Shown: positions 4,932 to 14,700, counted from the stretch's first letter. The stretch is 16,298 nt of DNA from JAPLDB01 sp038230515 (GCA_038230515.1 JBBRND010000056.1:1-16298); one strand, 5' to 3'. Numbers and translations are program-made. The notes: generated by a model from the sequence alone, not told the origin.

Positions 4932-6001
4932 GAAAGAAAATTTTCTTTATTGGATTTGAGCGAATATCCTGAAACTATTTTTTCGCGTGCTCTGCTACTG
5001 AGCCGTAATAAATATTCTTTCTCGCTCATCAGTTTAGAAAGATAGAAGTGCCAGTCTTCAAGTGTATTGCAAACACAGCCATTCACTTCGTGATCTACAA
5101 TCTCTGCATTCACTCCCACATTAGAAACTACAGCAGGAATTCCAAGAGCCATATATTGAAGCGCCTTGAAGCCACACTTTCCTTGCGTCCAGATGTTATC
5201 CGGGAGCGGCATAATACCCACATTTAGTCGAAGTAAATCTGCAATCTCATTTCCCTTGGTCCAATTTATAAATTTCATTGATTTCAATTGAAACTTTGGA
5301 GCTACGTCAGCAATGACATGAAACTCGAAGTCGAATTTTTTTTCCAACTCCTGCAACACCGGGTAAACTTCATCAAGAAATTGAACCGTGGAATGTGAAC
5401 CGGTCCACCCAACCGTAAATTTATGATCGTTATGTTGTTTAACTTCGTTATGATGTTTATCTGTGTCAATAGTTGTCGGATTGATAATTACATTTGAGTT
5501 GAATTGTTGGGCATAATCAGCAAGAAATTTATTTCCTGCAGAAACTACCTTTGACCATTGCATTGTACTGTTTGCGTTGCGGTAACGCTTGAAAAATTTC
5601 GTCATCCAGTTTGATTCGCTTGTGTTCGCAAGCCAAATAGCATCGTCAAAATCGAAGATGGTATATTTTCGAAAAAGTTTTGTAATCACCCACTCCACAC
5701 AGGGCAAACCAAATGGACTTGCTTCACGATGAATAAATACGAAGTCAAAATTTTTAAGACGAACTAAATCAAAAATCCTTTTCAGGTACCCATTCGCAAT
5801 TGCCAAAATCTTTTTAAAGAAAAAACCTTTGAGGTATAAAACTTTCCATGCATCTACAGAAAGGAAAGGAGACACTTCAAACTCAAATCCTTCATCTCTA
5901 AGTATTTCAAAATATTGCTCAAAACGAAATCGCTGACTTCCCGCCTTGCCTGGAGGATAAGGAGTAATAAATAATATCTTTTTCAGTTGCTGATTTTCCA
6001 T
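4916..6001 (-). CDS. Glycosyltransferase, GT4-like (GT-B fold)
   Basis: The product probably transfers a sugar from an activated nucleotide donor to a surface glycan or glycolipid precursor at the inner face of the cytoplasmic membrane. The N-terminal half starts KKILFITPYPPGKAGSQRFRF, a donor- and acceptor-binding front typical of GT-B enzymes. Midway is FDFDDAIW. The C-terminal domain has KFTVGWTGSHST and then KCGFKALQYMALGIPAVVSN with VGVNAEIVDHEVNG, the GT4-type nucleotide-sugar-binding signature. From the ATG at 5999-6001 the length is 361 residues. An in-frame ATG ten codons upstream (6031) also exists, but an exact -7 box lies between the two, so transcripts would start after the upstream ATG and the 6001 start is preferred. 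The acceptor and sugar cannot be read from the sequence. It diverges from the CapD-like gene at 6159. Confidence 0.88.
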   Translation of the reverse strand: MENQQLKKILFITPYPPGKAGSQRFRFEQYFEILRDEGFEFEVSPFLSVDAWKVLYLKGFFFKKILAIANGYLKRIFDLVRLKNFDFVFIHREASPFGLPCVEWVITKLFRKYTIFDFDDAIWLANTSESNWMTKFFKRYRNANSTMQWSKVVSAGNKFLADYAQQFNSNVIINPTTIDTDKHHNEVKQHNDHKFTVGWTGSHSTVQFLDEVYPVLQELEKKFDFEFHVIADVAPKFQLKSMKFINWTKGNEIADLLRLNVGIMPLPDNIWTQGKCGFKALQYMALGIPAVVSNVGVNAEIVDHEVNGCVCNTLEDWHFYLSKLMSEKEYLLRLSSRAREKIVSGYSLKSNKENFLSLFQN

Positions 6002-6011
6002 TTGAGGCGCG

Positions 6012-6019
6012 CAAATATA
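6012..6019 (-). promoter_or_regulatory. Candidate -7 box of the glycosyltransferase gene (TATATTTG)
   Basis: On the minus strand TATATTTG matches TAnnTTTG exactly. No TTTG occurs 17-23 bases upstream, so the -33 box is missing or degenerate. If used, it leaves a very short leader before the ATG at 6001 and excludes the upstream ATG at 6031. Confidence 0.4.
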
Positions 6020-6134
6020 GAAACCTCTCATCAGTTATCGGGTATGCAGGCAACGCTTAACCCGAAATAAATATTTCAATTGGAAATAAAAAGACTGATT
6101 AACGAATGATGAGTAACTGACCTTCGGGATTTCA

Positions 6135-6142
6135 TACCTTTG
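6135..6142 (+). promoter_or_regulatory. Candidate -7 box of the CapD-like gene (TACCTTTG)
   Basis: TACCTTTG is an exact TAnnTTTG match 16 bases before the ATG at 6159. No clear -33 box is found at the expected distance. The position just upstream of a gene that starts a plus-strand run favours a real promoter. Confidence 0.45.
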
Positions 6143-6158
6143 AACGCCATTTCAATTC

Positions 6159-8036
6159 ATGAAACTCCTTTCAGAAAAAAATACCCCGCGCTGGATTATT
6201 TTTTCCATTGATGTTTTCATCTGCGCTGCATCTCTGATGTTGGCGTACCAATTGCGTTTTAATTTCAGAGTACCTAAAATTGAAATTGACCGTTGGATTA
6301 TTTCCATTCCAAGTTTGATTGGAGTACGAATTATCAGTTTTTACATTTCTCGAATCTATGCAGGCATAATTCGTTATACGAGCACACGCGATGCACTTCG
6401 AATTTTTTATACCATTACCACGGGAACTCTATTTATTTGCTTACTTAATTTAATTTCCCTTCCTGTTACCGGTATCTACTTGGTTCCGTTTTCAATCCTC
6501 ATTATTGATTACTTCACCTCTGTTTTTTCGATTACTGCTTTTCGCATCTTGGTAAAGGCATTGTATCAGGAATTGAAAAACCCATCAAGCGGCAAAAGAG
6601 ATGTAATCATTTACGGTGCGGGAGAATCAGGGGTAATCACCAAGCGGGCACTCGATCGTGATGCAGGTACTAAGTATAATGTAATTGCGTTTGTAGATGA
6701 TGAAAAAAAGAAAAAAGGAAAACGCCTTGAGGGCGTAACGATTTATCACACCGAAGATGATCTTGAAGATTTGCTTCGAGCAAATAATGTTGCGCATGTC
6801 ATCATCAGCATCCAGAATATTTCACCTCAACGGAAACAGGAAATCATTGAAAAGGTTTTGAAGTATGATGCCAAAATTTTGAACGTACCACCCGTGAACA
6901 ATTGGATAAACGGGGAACTCAGTTTTAAGCAGATTAAAAAAGTAATGATTGAGGATCTGCTTGAACGAGATCCTATCAAATTAAATACTGATAGTATCCG
7001 TAAAGAACTCTCAGGAAAAATTATCTTGATCACGGGAGGCGCAGGAAGTATAGGCAGTGAATTGGTTCGGCAGATAATTCCTTTTAAACCAGCTAAGCTG
7101 ATTATTCTTGATCAGGCGGAATCACCTTTGTACGATATTGAACTCGAAGTTGCAGAAACATTCGGAATAAAAAATTTTGAAACTGTAATTGGGGACATCA
7201 CAAAGGAAGAACGAATGCGAAGAGTATTCGATGCGTTTCATCCGCAGATTGTTTTTCACGCTGCGGCCTATAAGCATGTACCGGTGATGGAAAATAATCC
7301 CAGCGAAGCTATTCTTACAAATGTTTACGGCACTAAAGTTCTTGCTGATCTTGCAAACGAATATGGTGTGGAAAAATTTGTGATGATAAGTACTGACAAA
7401 GCGGTCAATCCAACAAGCATCATGGGCGCTACAAAACGAATTGCAGAAATTTATTGCCAATCGCTCGGGAAAGCTTCAAAAACAAAATTTGTTACCACTC
7501 GTTTCGGAAATGTTCTTGACAGCAACGGATCTGTAATTCCGCGCTTCAAAAAACAAGTTGAAAGCGGGGGGCCGGTTACAGTCACTCATCCTGACGTTAC
7601 GCGCTTCTTCATGACCATTCCCGAAGCAAGTCAACTCGTGCTTGAAGCAGGTGCGATGGGCAACGGTGGTGAGATTTATATTTTCGATATGGGTAAGAGT
7701 GTAAAGATCGCTGACCTTGCAAGGAAAATGATTAAGCTAAGCGGGCTTGCTCTTGGCAAAGACATTCAGATTATTTTTTCGGGACTTCGCCCGGGAGAAA
7801 AAATATTTGAGGAACTCCTGAACGACAAAGAAAAAACGCAGCCCACCCATCACGAAAAAATTATGATTGCAAAAGTGCATGAGTACGAATTGGGCAATGT
7901 GAAAAGAGAGATTGATATCCTCTACAGTTTGTTTGATCAGCAAAACAACGAAGCCATTGTGAGGAAGATGAAAGAGATTGTGCCAGAATATATTTCTCAT
8001 AATTCTGTTTACGAAAAACTTGATACGCTAAGCTAA
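6159..8036 (+). CDS. Membrane nucleotide-sugar epimerase/dehydratase, CapD/WbpM family
   Basis: Family members such as WbpM and PglF convert UDP-GlcNAc to a 4-keto-6-deoxy sugar (4,6-dehydration), a first step toward modified amino sugars in surface polysaccharides. The 625-residue length fits the long membrane-bound form. Residues about 10-140 contain four hydrophobic helices. A first Rossmann segment begins VIIYGAGESGVITKRAL near 150. The catalytic short-chain dehydrogenase domain begins near 285 with IILITGGAGSIGSELVRQI, the NAD(P)-binding glycine motif. HAAAYKHVPVMENNP and STDKAVNPTSIMGATKR (near 411) follow. The latter has Met in place of the usual catalytic Tyr before GATK, which is characteristic of this dehydratase family, so it is not a defect. 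The C-terminal region has GLRPGEKIFEELL. The stop codon directly abuts the next ATG. The divergent glycosyltransferase suggests a shared role in surface glycan synthesis. Confidence 0.95.
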   Translation: MKLLSEKNTPRWIIFSIDVFICAASLMLAYQLRFNFRVPKIEIDRWIISIPSLIGVRIISFYISRIYAGIIRYTSTRDALRIFYTITTGTLFICLLNLISLPVTGIYLVPFSILIIDYFTSVFSITAFRILVKALYQELKNPSSGKRDVIIYGAGESGVITKRALDRDAGTKYNVIAFVDDEKKKKGKRLEGVTIYHTEDDLEDLLRANNVAHVIISIQNISPQRKQEIIEKVLKYDAKILNVPPVNNWINGELSFKQIKKVMIEDLLERDPIKLNTDSIRKELSGKIILITGGAGSIGSELVRQIIPFKPAKLIILDQAESPLYDIELEVAETFGIKNFETVIGDITKEERMRRVFDAFHPQIVFHAAAYKHVPVMENNPSEAILTNVYGTKVLADLANEYGVEKFVMISTDKAVNPTSIMGATKRIAEIYCQSLGKASKTKFVTTRFGNVLDSNGSVIPRFKKQVESGGPVTVTHPDVTRFFMTIPEASQLVLEAGAMGNGGEIYIFDMGKSVKIADLARKMIKLSGLALGKDIQIIFSGLRPGEKIFEELLNDKEKTQPTHHEKIMIAKVHEYELGNVKREIDILYSLFDQQNNEAIVRKMKEIVPEYISHNSVYEKLDTLS

Positions 8037-8468
8037 ATGACTGACACAATTTTTCGCCATCGCACCAAAATTGAAATCCGCTTTGTTGACATTGATGCAT
8101 TTGGTCATGTAAATAATGCGCACTACCTCACGTACTTCGAGCAGGCGAGAATAAAATATTTTGATGACATCGTTGATTGGGAATACGACTGGAGCAAGGA
8201 GGGAATCATTCTTGCGCGCGCAGAAATAAATTACGCCATGCCGGCTCTTTTTCGAGATGAAGTTGAAGTTATGACGCGCTGTTCCCGCATCGGCACGAAG
8301 AGTTTTGACATTGAATGTAAAATAATCAAACTAAAAGACGGAAAGGAAATTTTACTCGCTGATGGTAAAACGGTAATGGTCGCTTTTGACTACACCACAA
8401 ACCAATCCATTGTTATTCCCGATCGTTGGAGAGAGGCGCTTAAAAAGTTTGAAGGCGCAACGGTTTAG
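8037..8468 (+). CDS. Acyl-CoA thioesterase, hotdog-fold 4HBT/YbgC type
   Basis: The 143-residue product is a single hotdog domain, expected to hydrolyse an acyl-CoA thioester in the cytosol. The diagnostic N-terminal motif is clear: FVDIDAFGHVNNAHYLTYFEQAR, with the likely catalytic Asp at residue 20 just before the GHVNN turn. The length and the later strand DGKTVMVAFDY are usual for the YbgC/FcbC-like group. Its ATG immediately follows the TAA of the epimerase/dehydratase gene, with no gap, so translational coupling and a shared transcript are likely. A metabolic link to polysaccharide or lipid surface synthesis is only inferred from that coupling. The substrate cannot be read from sequence. 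Confidence 0.92.
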   Translation: MTDTIFRHRTKIEIRFVDIDAFGHVNNAHYLTYFEQARIKYFDDIVDWEYDWSKEGIILARAEINYAMPALFRDEVEVMTRCSRIGTKSFDIECKIIKLKDGKEILLADGKTVMVAFDYTTNQSIVIPDRWREALKKFEGATV

Positions 8469-8573
8469 CTTTCGCCTCCCTTTATCAACATTTCTCTCTG
8501 CATAACTCCGATTTTAAGAGGAGAAACTACCAATTGCACCCTGTACTTTTCGTTTTCATTTAAGCAAAAAAAA

Positions 8574-9785
8574 ATGATCAAGTTATTGTGCGTTGCTGTA
8601 TCGGCAATGGTAATTTTATTTTTATCATTGTTTATCAGTACTCCGGCAACCATCAGCATACAATCAAGTGTGCCACCTGTGCTTGATGCTGCATCAGGTG
8701 GGGTTGTAAGCGTTATTGTAACTAAAGGAAATTTATCCGGCTATGCACGACTGCAGCAAATTTTACCTCACGGCTGCATTGCTTCACCCGTTGAAACGAA
8801 TGGCGCTCAATTTTTCATGGAAGATAATGTGGTGAAGTTTATCTGGATTCAACTTCCGTCAGAAAATTCTTTTACTATTTCCTACCGTATTCAATCCGAT
8901 CCTGATTTTTCAGGAACGCAAACCGTAAGCGGATCATTTTCTTACATCGAGCAGGATGAGACAAAAAAAATTGGAATGGAAACCATGGTTCTTAATTTTT
9001 CCTCTCCATCGGCCGTTGGACAAAGCAAGCCCGAAGTGGAAAGAAAAATATTTGCGATTACCCCTGAAACAGGAGAATATAAAGTTGAACTCACTGTTCA
9101 CCGAAAGAACGAGGGAAGTTCGGCACGTTACATTGACAATATTCCTGAAGGATATTCTGTGACGGCAACGAATACCAATGGCGGAACATTTTTGTTCAGC
9201 AATCAACATGCGGAATTTATTTGGACAAAATTACCAGATGATTCTGTTTTCAAAATCAGCTACAATCTTATTGCCACTACTCAGCATACTGAAGATCCCA
9301 CTGTGACGGGCATGTTGGTTTATGGTGACGATGCAAAGGAGAAAAGTGCTGTTGCAACGAATTCGACTGCATCAGCAGTAATTGAAAAGAAATCAGTTCA
9401 GGATGAACAGACGGAAAAAATTGCCGCTAATCTCATTGAAGAAGAAAAAGAAAAATCGCTGGCGCAAAGCAATAACTACATCTCTATTCCAGCACCTCAA
9501 AAAGGAATTTTCTATAAGGTACAGATTGCTGCTACCAAAAGAAGTCCCGTGCGGAGCGATCATTTCTTTCAGAACAAATATCATTTCGATCAGCATGTTG
9601 ATTTGACGGAGGAAGTAGGTTGGAGGAAATATATGCTCGGGAATTTCGACAGCTACGCTTCTGCTTCCACATTCAACACTCGTGTGCGCGAGAAAATTTC
9701 TGATGCATTTGTCGTGGCGTATCACAACGCAGAGCGAATTAATGTGAAGCAGGCAATGACAATGATCGAACGAAAAGGGGATTGA
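8574..9785 (+). CDS. Envelope protein with two repeated domains and a C-terminal SPOR-like domain
   Basis: The 403-residue product starts with a hydrophobic segment (about 3-25, MIKLLCVAVSAMVILFLSLF) that would serve as a signal peptide or membrane anchor. Two homologous segments of about 100 residues follow. Near residues 36-135 and 160-260 each shows a YxV-type strand, an IPxG or LPHG turn, a TNGxxF segment and FIWxxLPxxxxFxISY. They are probably beta-sandwich modules. A Glu/Lys-rich linker (about 265-305) leads to a SPOR-like end, FYKVQIAATKRSP, then GWRKYMLGNFDSYASA, a fold that usually binds denuded peptidoglycan glycan strands. This suggests a periplasmic wall-associated role, which is inference. 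A 105-bp gap separates it from the thioesterase, and a 45-bp gap precedes the next gene. It may form an operon with either. Confidence 0.85.
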   Translation: MIKLLCVAVSAMVILFLSLFISTPATISIQSSVPPVLDAASGGVVSVIVTKGNLSGYARLQQILPHGCIASPVETNGAQFFMEDNVVKFIWIQLPSENSFTISYRIQSDPDFSGTQTVSGSFSYIEQDETKKIGMETMVLNFSSPSAVGQSKPEVERKIFAITPETGEYKVELTVHRKNEGSSARYIDNIPEGYSVTATNTNGGTFLFSNQHAEFIWTKLPDDSVFKISYNLIATTQHTEDPTVTGMLVYGDDAKEKSAVATNSTASAVIEKKSVQDEQTEKIAANLIEEEKEKSLAQSNNYISIPAPQKGIFYKVQIAATKRSPVRSDHFFQNKYHFDQHVDLTEEVGWRKYMLGNFDSYASASTFNTRVREKISDAFVVAYHNAERINVKQAMTMIERKGD

Positions 9786-9830
9786 TTCGGGAGCGAAAGA
9801 TTGGAAGTAAGAAATCGAAAAAACAATTTA

Positions 9831-11225
9831 ATGGGTCGTGGTTTTTTGAAAAGAGTTTTCTTTTATGCGTTGATGTTAATCAGCGCAAAATCTTTTTCAA
9901 TAGACCGTGATACTACATCTGCTTCAGCCAGTTCTAAACTTCCGGTTATTTCATTCGCGCAGGGAATGATGTATTTTCTTGGTGATGTTGGCTACTCCCA
10001 CCTTAACGAACCTGTTACTTCCAAAAGCGGCTTGCAACTTGAATTGCAGAAACACACGAACACCCGATTATCCATTTCACTTTTTATTCTTGGAGGAAAA
10101 GTCGCGGGAGAAAAGAAGTTAGATGTTGGCCAGGTTGATTTTGAATCGGGAATTGTTGCTGAAGGTTTGCAACTGCGTTATGATTTTACGAGCAGGAAAA
10201 GACCGAATCAGTTTCTCACCCCATATTTGAGCGTGGGTATTGAGTACATGGTTTTTCATGCGCGGGGTGACTTGAAAGATGCGAATGGGAATTATTATCA
10301 CTATTGGAAAGATGGAACTATACGGAGCGTTGCTGAGAATGATACGGGTGCAGCAAGCGCGACAATTGTGCACCGCGATTACAATTATGAAACTGATTTG
10401 CGCGATGCAAATCTTGATGGCTTTGGAAAGTACAGACAGTCAACTGTTGGGTTTCCGATTGGTGTGGGAGTGAAGTTCAGAATTTCCAATCGGGTGGCGA
10501 TGCACTTTGGTGCGAACTATCATATCACATCAACGGATTTGATAGACAACATAAACAGTGAGAGCAAAGGTTCGCGGCAGGGCAACGGTGCAAAGGATAA
10601 AATTATTTTTGCTTTTGTTTCGTTGCGTTACGACATATCGGGAGCGCGTGAAGTGCCGAGGAAAATTAAGATGAAACAGAACCAGGCAGATTTTAAGAAT
10701 GTTGACTTCGCTGCGCTTGGAAGTGAAGATGCCGATCATGACGGGATACCTGATGTGATTGATGCGGTGGTTGACACTGCATCAAAAGGGAAAACGGATG
10801 CGAACGGAAAACCAACGGACACGGACAATGACGGGATTCCTGATTACCGCGACAAAGAACCCAACTCTGCAAAGGATGCACTGGTGAATGAAGAAGGTGT
10901 TACGATTACCGAAGACATGATTGAAGCAAAATGGAAACAGGATTCACTTTCCGCATTACCTGCCATTGTTGAGTATCTTCATCACGCAGATAATTCATCA
11001 GGAGCAAATTCTTCTGACGAGAAGTTCATCAACGTACTGAATGCAGATGGGAAGAAAACAGGAAAGGAAATTCCTTATGCATTTCGTTCGCTGGATGTGG
11101 ATGGCAATAATCAGATTAGTGCGCGTGAGATAGCTACAGCTATTGATCTTTACCTTGACGGGAAATCAAACTTCACCGTGCCGCAGTTTTACGAGCTGAT
11201 TGATTTTTTCTTCAGTCAGAATTAA
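9831..11225 (+). CDS. Outer-membrane beta-barrel protein with TSP3-like and EF-hand calcium motifs
   Basis: From the ATG at 9831 the product is 464 residues. A TTG 30 bases upstream extends the frame but would bury the signal peptide (MGRGFLKRVFFYALMLISAKSFS), so 9831 is preferred. Residues about 40-285 alternate polar and aromatic or hydrophobic residues as in an OmpA-like barrel, including LRYDF, LTPYLSVGIEYMVF, FPIGVGVKF and FAFVSLRYD. Next come two thrombospondin type 3-like calcium motifs, DADHDGIPDVID near residue 300 and DTDNDGIPDYRD near residue 330. Near residue 422 is an EF-hand loop, DVDGNNQISARE. It lacks a type IX sorting domain and no OmpA peptidoglycan domain is evident. It probably sits in the outer membrane with a calcium-stabilised C-terminal extension. 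The gene ends exactly where the convergent response-regulator gene ends. Confidence 0.85.
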   Translation: MGRGFLKRVFFYALMLISAKSFSIDRDTTSASASSKLPVISFAQGMMYFLGDVGYSHLNEPVTSKSGLQLELQKHTNTRLSISLFILGGKVAGEKKLDVGQVDFESGIVAEGLQLRYDFTSRKRPNQFLTPYLSVGIEYMVFHARGDLKDANGNYYHYWKDGTIRSVAENDTGAASATIVHRDYNYETDLRDANLDGFGKYRQSTVGFPIGVGVKFRISNRVAMHFGANYHITSTDLIDNINSESKGSRQGNGAKDKIIFAFVSLRYDISGAREVPRKIKMKQNQADFKNVDFAALGSEDADHDGIPDVIDAVVDTASKGKTDANGKPTDTDNDGIPDYRDKEPNSAKDALVNEEGVTITEDMIEAKWKQDSLSALPAIVEYLHHADNSSGANSSDEKFINVLNADGKKTGKEIPYAFRSLDVDGNNQISAREIATAIDLYLDGKSNFTVPQFYELIDFFFSQN

Positions 11226-11723
11226 TCAGGAAAACATTCTCATCAGGATAAAACCTGTAACGAGAACGATCATCAGCACAACGAGAATGGTATTGAAAAA
11301 TTTTTGTGTGCCGAGGTTTTTCTTCACATCGGCATGACCGAGGATGTTGTTAACTACAATTTCAAGACGGTGAAACGCGCCTTCATTCTTTACGATGTAA
11401 TCGTACGCGCCATATTTAATGGTGTTGGCAGAAATATCTGCTCGCTCCTGAGATGATAAAAAGATGACCGGGGCATTGAAACGCTCTTTAAGCTTCATTA
11501 AAATCTGAATTCCGTTGAGGGCTTTGGGGTTTTCGGAGTCGAGGTGATAATCGAGAACGATGATGTCCTGCTCGGTAATAATTCCTTTTAGGGCGTCTTC
11601 ACCCGTGTTGTAAACGTTGATATCAGAAGCAGGAAATTTTGTGGAGAGATAATCTTTAATCATTTCAGACATCTGAAAGTTGTCTTCGATGACAGATATT
11701 TTGAGGTTGCGGTTTACGTACAT
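11226..11723 (-). CDS. Response-regulator receiver domain with C-terminal membrane anchor
   Basis: Residues 8-130 form a CheY-like receiver: acidic pair E13-D14, phospho-acceptor D58 in IIVLDYH, S90-S91 in VIFLSSQ, and K112 in YDYIVKNE. No DNA-binding or enzymatic output domain follows. Instead residues about 142-162 (FFNTILVVLMIVLVTGFILMRMF) form a single hydrophobic helix at the very end, so the protein is predicted to be tail-anchored in the cytoplasmic membrane with the receiver in the cytosol. Stand-alone receivers usually act by binding a partner, and the anchor would confine this one to the membrane. No histidine kinase lies in the window. It is 69 bp downstream of the helicase gene on the same strand, so co-transcription is possible. 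Its stop codon abuts that of the convergent barrel gene with no gap. Confidence 0.9.
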   Translation of the reverse strand: MYVNRNLKISVIEDNFQMSEMIKDYLSTKFPASDINVYNTGEDALKGIITEQDIIVLDYHLDSENPKALNGIQILMKLKERFNAPVIFLSSQERADISANTIKYGAYDYIVKNEGAFHRLEIVVNNILGHADVKKNLGTQKFFNTILVVLMIVLVTGFILMRMFS

Positions 11724-11792
11724 GATGGAGTAGTTATTCGTTAACAGTTATTTGTTATCCGGAAATCCAGAGGCGCTGTGCTAAAGTATAAA

Positions 11793-14700
11793 TTATTGAA
11801 CGTGCAAGATTCTTTTTTCCGCGATATAAATCAAATATTTTTCAACGCTGGTGAAATTCATTTTGAGCAATGTGTCCGCATAGAGATTGATTTGCTTGTG
11901 GTGCGATGAATGTTCCTTGCCGGATTTGAAATCAATGACGATTGCTTTTTCGTCTCTGATTAAAACACGATCAGGACGAAGGGTTTCGCCATTGGGCAGG
12001 ATGATTTCATGCTCGTTCATTACTTTGTATTCGCTGCTGAAGAAGGAGGCAATCTCTTTTAGTTCGAGGAGAGAACTTATTTCAGAAAACAGTTTTTCTT
12101 TTTCTTCGGAGGAAATAATTCCATCAGAATAAAACTTCTCTACTACCTTATTTACATCACCGACTTGCCCGATGGAAGAAAGCACGCGGTGTACAAGCAC
12201 TCCGTAATTGATGGCGCGCTTTACAGGATTGTCGAACATTTCAATGAGTTCATCGGATTTTAAACTCAACCGGATTTTATCATGCCAGTTTAATGCGGTG
12301 TAGTTTTTCAATTCGAAAGTTTCGACTGATTTCTTTTCTTTCTTCTCCTGCTTTTGTTTACTCTCTCCGAGAATGAGTGTGTTTTCATTGGACAATTGAG
12401 TTGTCCATTCTGCATTGCTGCCGATGACTGTTCTTAACAGCTTGCCGACAGAGTTGATTTCTTTTATTTCAGTTGCAGAAGTAAAGATGTAAAGTTCTTC
12501 TTCTGCGCGGGTGAAGGCAACGTACATCAGGTTAACATTGTCAATGGCGACTTGAACGGTTTCGGTTTGATAAGAATCTGCAAAGCAGGATTGGCGCATT
12601 GCCTTGTTTGGGCTGATTGGAATTTTTCCGAATCCGGAGAAAGGGGTTACATCGCTTTCAATCCACATTACATCGCGGGCATCGGGCATTAGTTTCCAAT
12701 CGGCAAAGGGCATGATGACGATGGGGAACTGCAGTCCTTTTGATTTGTGAATGGTCATGATGCGGATGGCGTTCCCTGTTTCGGAAGTGACGACTGAAAT
12801 TTTTTCTTCTCCTTTTGATTCGTTCCACCAATTTAAGAATGAGCGGAGCGATGAATCGTGCTTGCCGGAATATTCGAGAATCATTTCAAGAAAGCGAAGT
12901 ACGTAGGCATCGGTTTTCTGTAATTGGAAAATTGAAACGAGTTGTTCGCTTAATTCATAGAGCGGAAGTTTGGAGAGTGTGCGAATCTTTGAAGTGAAAT
13001 TCTGTGGAAGTGTTTTGCTGAACAATGATTCATCGAGGTGATCGGTTTCAAAGAGTGTGGATGCAGATTTTGATTTTGCTCCTGAGTTTTTTGAAGATGC
13101 AGATGAAAAGAGTTGATGGAGGTTTATCTTCTCTTCGTTGTGATGCGTGGAATAATAAAACAACACTTCGCTCTTTGCGATTTGGTTTTGCTTATCGTCA
13201 AGAAAAAGAAAAAGGTTGAGAAGGAAACGTACTTCAGGAGAGCGAATGAGCAAAAGAGAATCAGGTGAAATTACTTCTGTGATTCCGTTCTCAATTAAAA
13301 AGGTGGCGACATCATCTCCCTCTTTATTATTTCTGACAAGGACTGCGATGTCAGCAAAGGAATATCCGCGATTGAGAGCATCCCATATTTTTTCAAGCAT
13401 TTTTTCTTTGGAAGATTCTTTCCACTTTACTTTTCCGTCCTCACTTTCTTCGTCAGCGATGGCGTGAATCTCTACTTTGCCTCCGTGCAGATTTTTTTCA
13501 GCAACGATTTGTTTTGAATCTTCTGAATAGGCGCGGTCGAGGAGATGTTCGCCCTGTAATTCCAATACCTGATTGATGACGGGAGGGATGGCGGTGAAAA
13601 AATAATTGTTGAAATCAACGATTGTTTTTTTGCTGCGGTAGTTGGTGGCGAGATTTTCTTCGCTGATGATTGAACGGAAATTGTGGAGGTGCTTTACTAT
13701 TTCCGAGTCGAGGAGTTTCATGTTGCCGCTGCGCCAGCGGTAGATGCTTTGCTTTACATCGCCCACTACCATTGCGAAATTGCCCGCGCCAAGAGAATTG
13801 ATGATGAGCGGAAGCATGTTCTTCCACTGGAGATCGCTGGTGTCCTGAAATTCGTCAATGAGAAAGTGATGGAAACGGTTTCCACTCTTCTCATAAATGA
13901 ATGGCGTTTCTTCTTCGCTGATTACGGTGCTCAGAATTTTGGGTGTGTCGCTGATGAGGAGGAGATTGTTTTCCTCGCGGTACTTTGAAAGTTTCTTTTT
14001 TAAGTCCTCCACGATGCCGAGGAGATAAATGCGTTTCAATACTTCGATGCTGCCGAGATAGACGGGGTGCTGTTGATCAACAAAACCGGATGCGAGATTG
14101 AGGAGCGGAACCAGTTTTTCTTCTGCAAGGGCGATAATTTGTTTTTTGAGCGGAGAGGATTTGGTGCTCCAGCTTTCGGATGAATCTAAACCTGCAAGCT
14201 GATAGGAGTTGAGTGTATAATCTACATCGCGCTTTGTTATTTTCCAGAAGTATCCGGCAGGACCACTTGCCTTGCGCGAGAAATCTTCCAATGACAAACC
14301 ATTCTCTGAAATGATCCTGATTCCTTCTTCCCCGAAATTCTTTAATTGGTTTTCGAACTTCGACTTGATGCTGCGCAATTCGCTGAAAAAATTTTTGATT
14401 TCTTCCCTGGTGTGCGAATGTTGATCTATTGAATTCTCTTTGAAGAGTTCGCGGGCGATGGAATAAATTTCTCCTTCAATGTTCCAGCCCTTGTCGTCTC
14501 CGAGTTTTTGAATTGCAAAATCGGTGAGCCATTTGAGGAGTTCCTTGTCAGTGCTTAGTTCGAGAAGGAGCTGTGCGGTTATTTCGGTGATGACTTCATC
14601 CTGATCTAACTGAATTTCCAGGCGCAAGGGAAGCTGAATTTCGCGCGCGAGTGAGCGGATGATGCGGTTGAAGAAGCTGTCAATGGTGGAAACGGAAAAG

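Noticed and set aside
6002..6031. Upstream ATG for the glycosyltransferase
   Set aside because: An exact -7 promoter box lies between this ATG and the one at 6001, and the extra residues are not part of the GT-B fold.
9801..9830. TTG start ten codons upstream for the barrel protein
   Set aside because: The extension is charged and would displace the signal peptide from the N-terminus. The ATG at 9831 gives a normal signal sequence.
13683..13988. Plus-strand 101-codon frame inside the helicase gene
   Set aside because: It is the antisense shadow of the strongly supported helicase-nuclease gene and shows no domain of its own.
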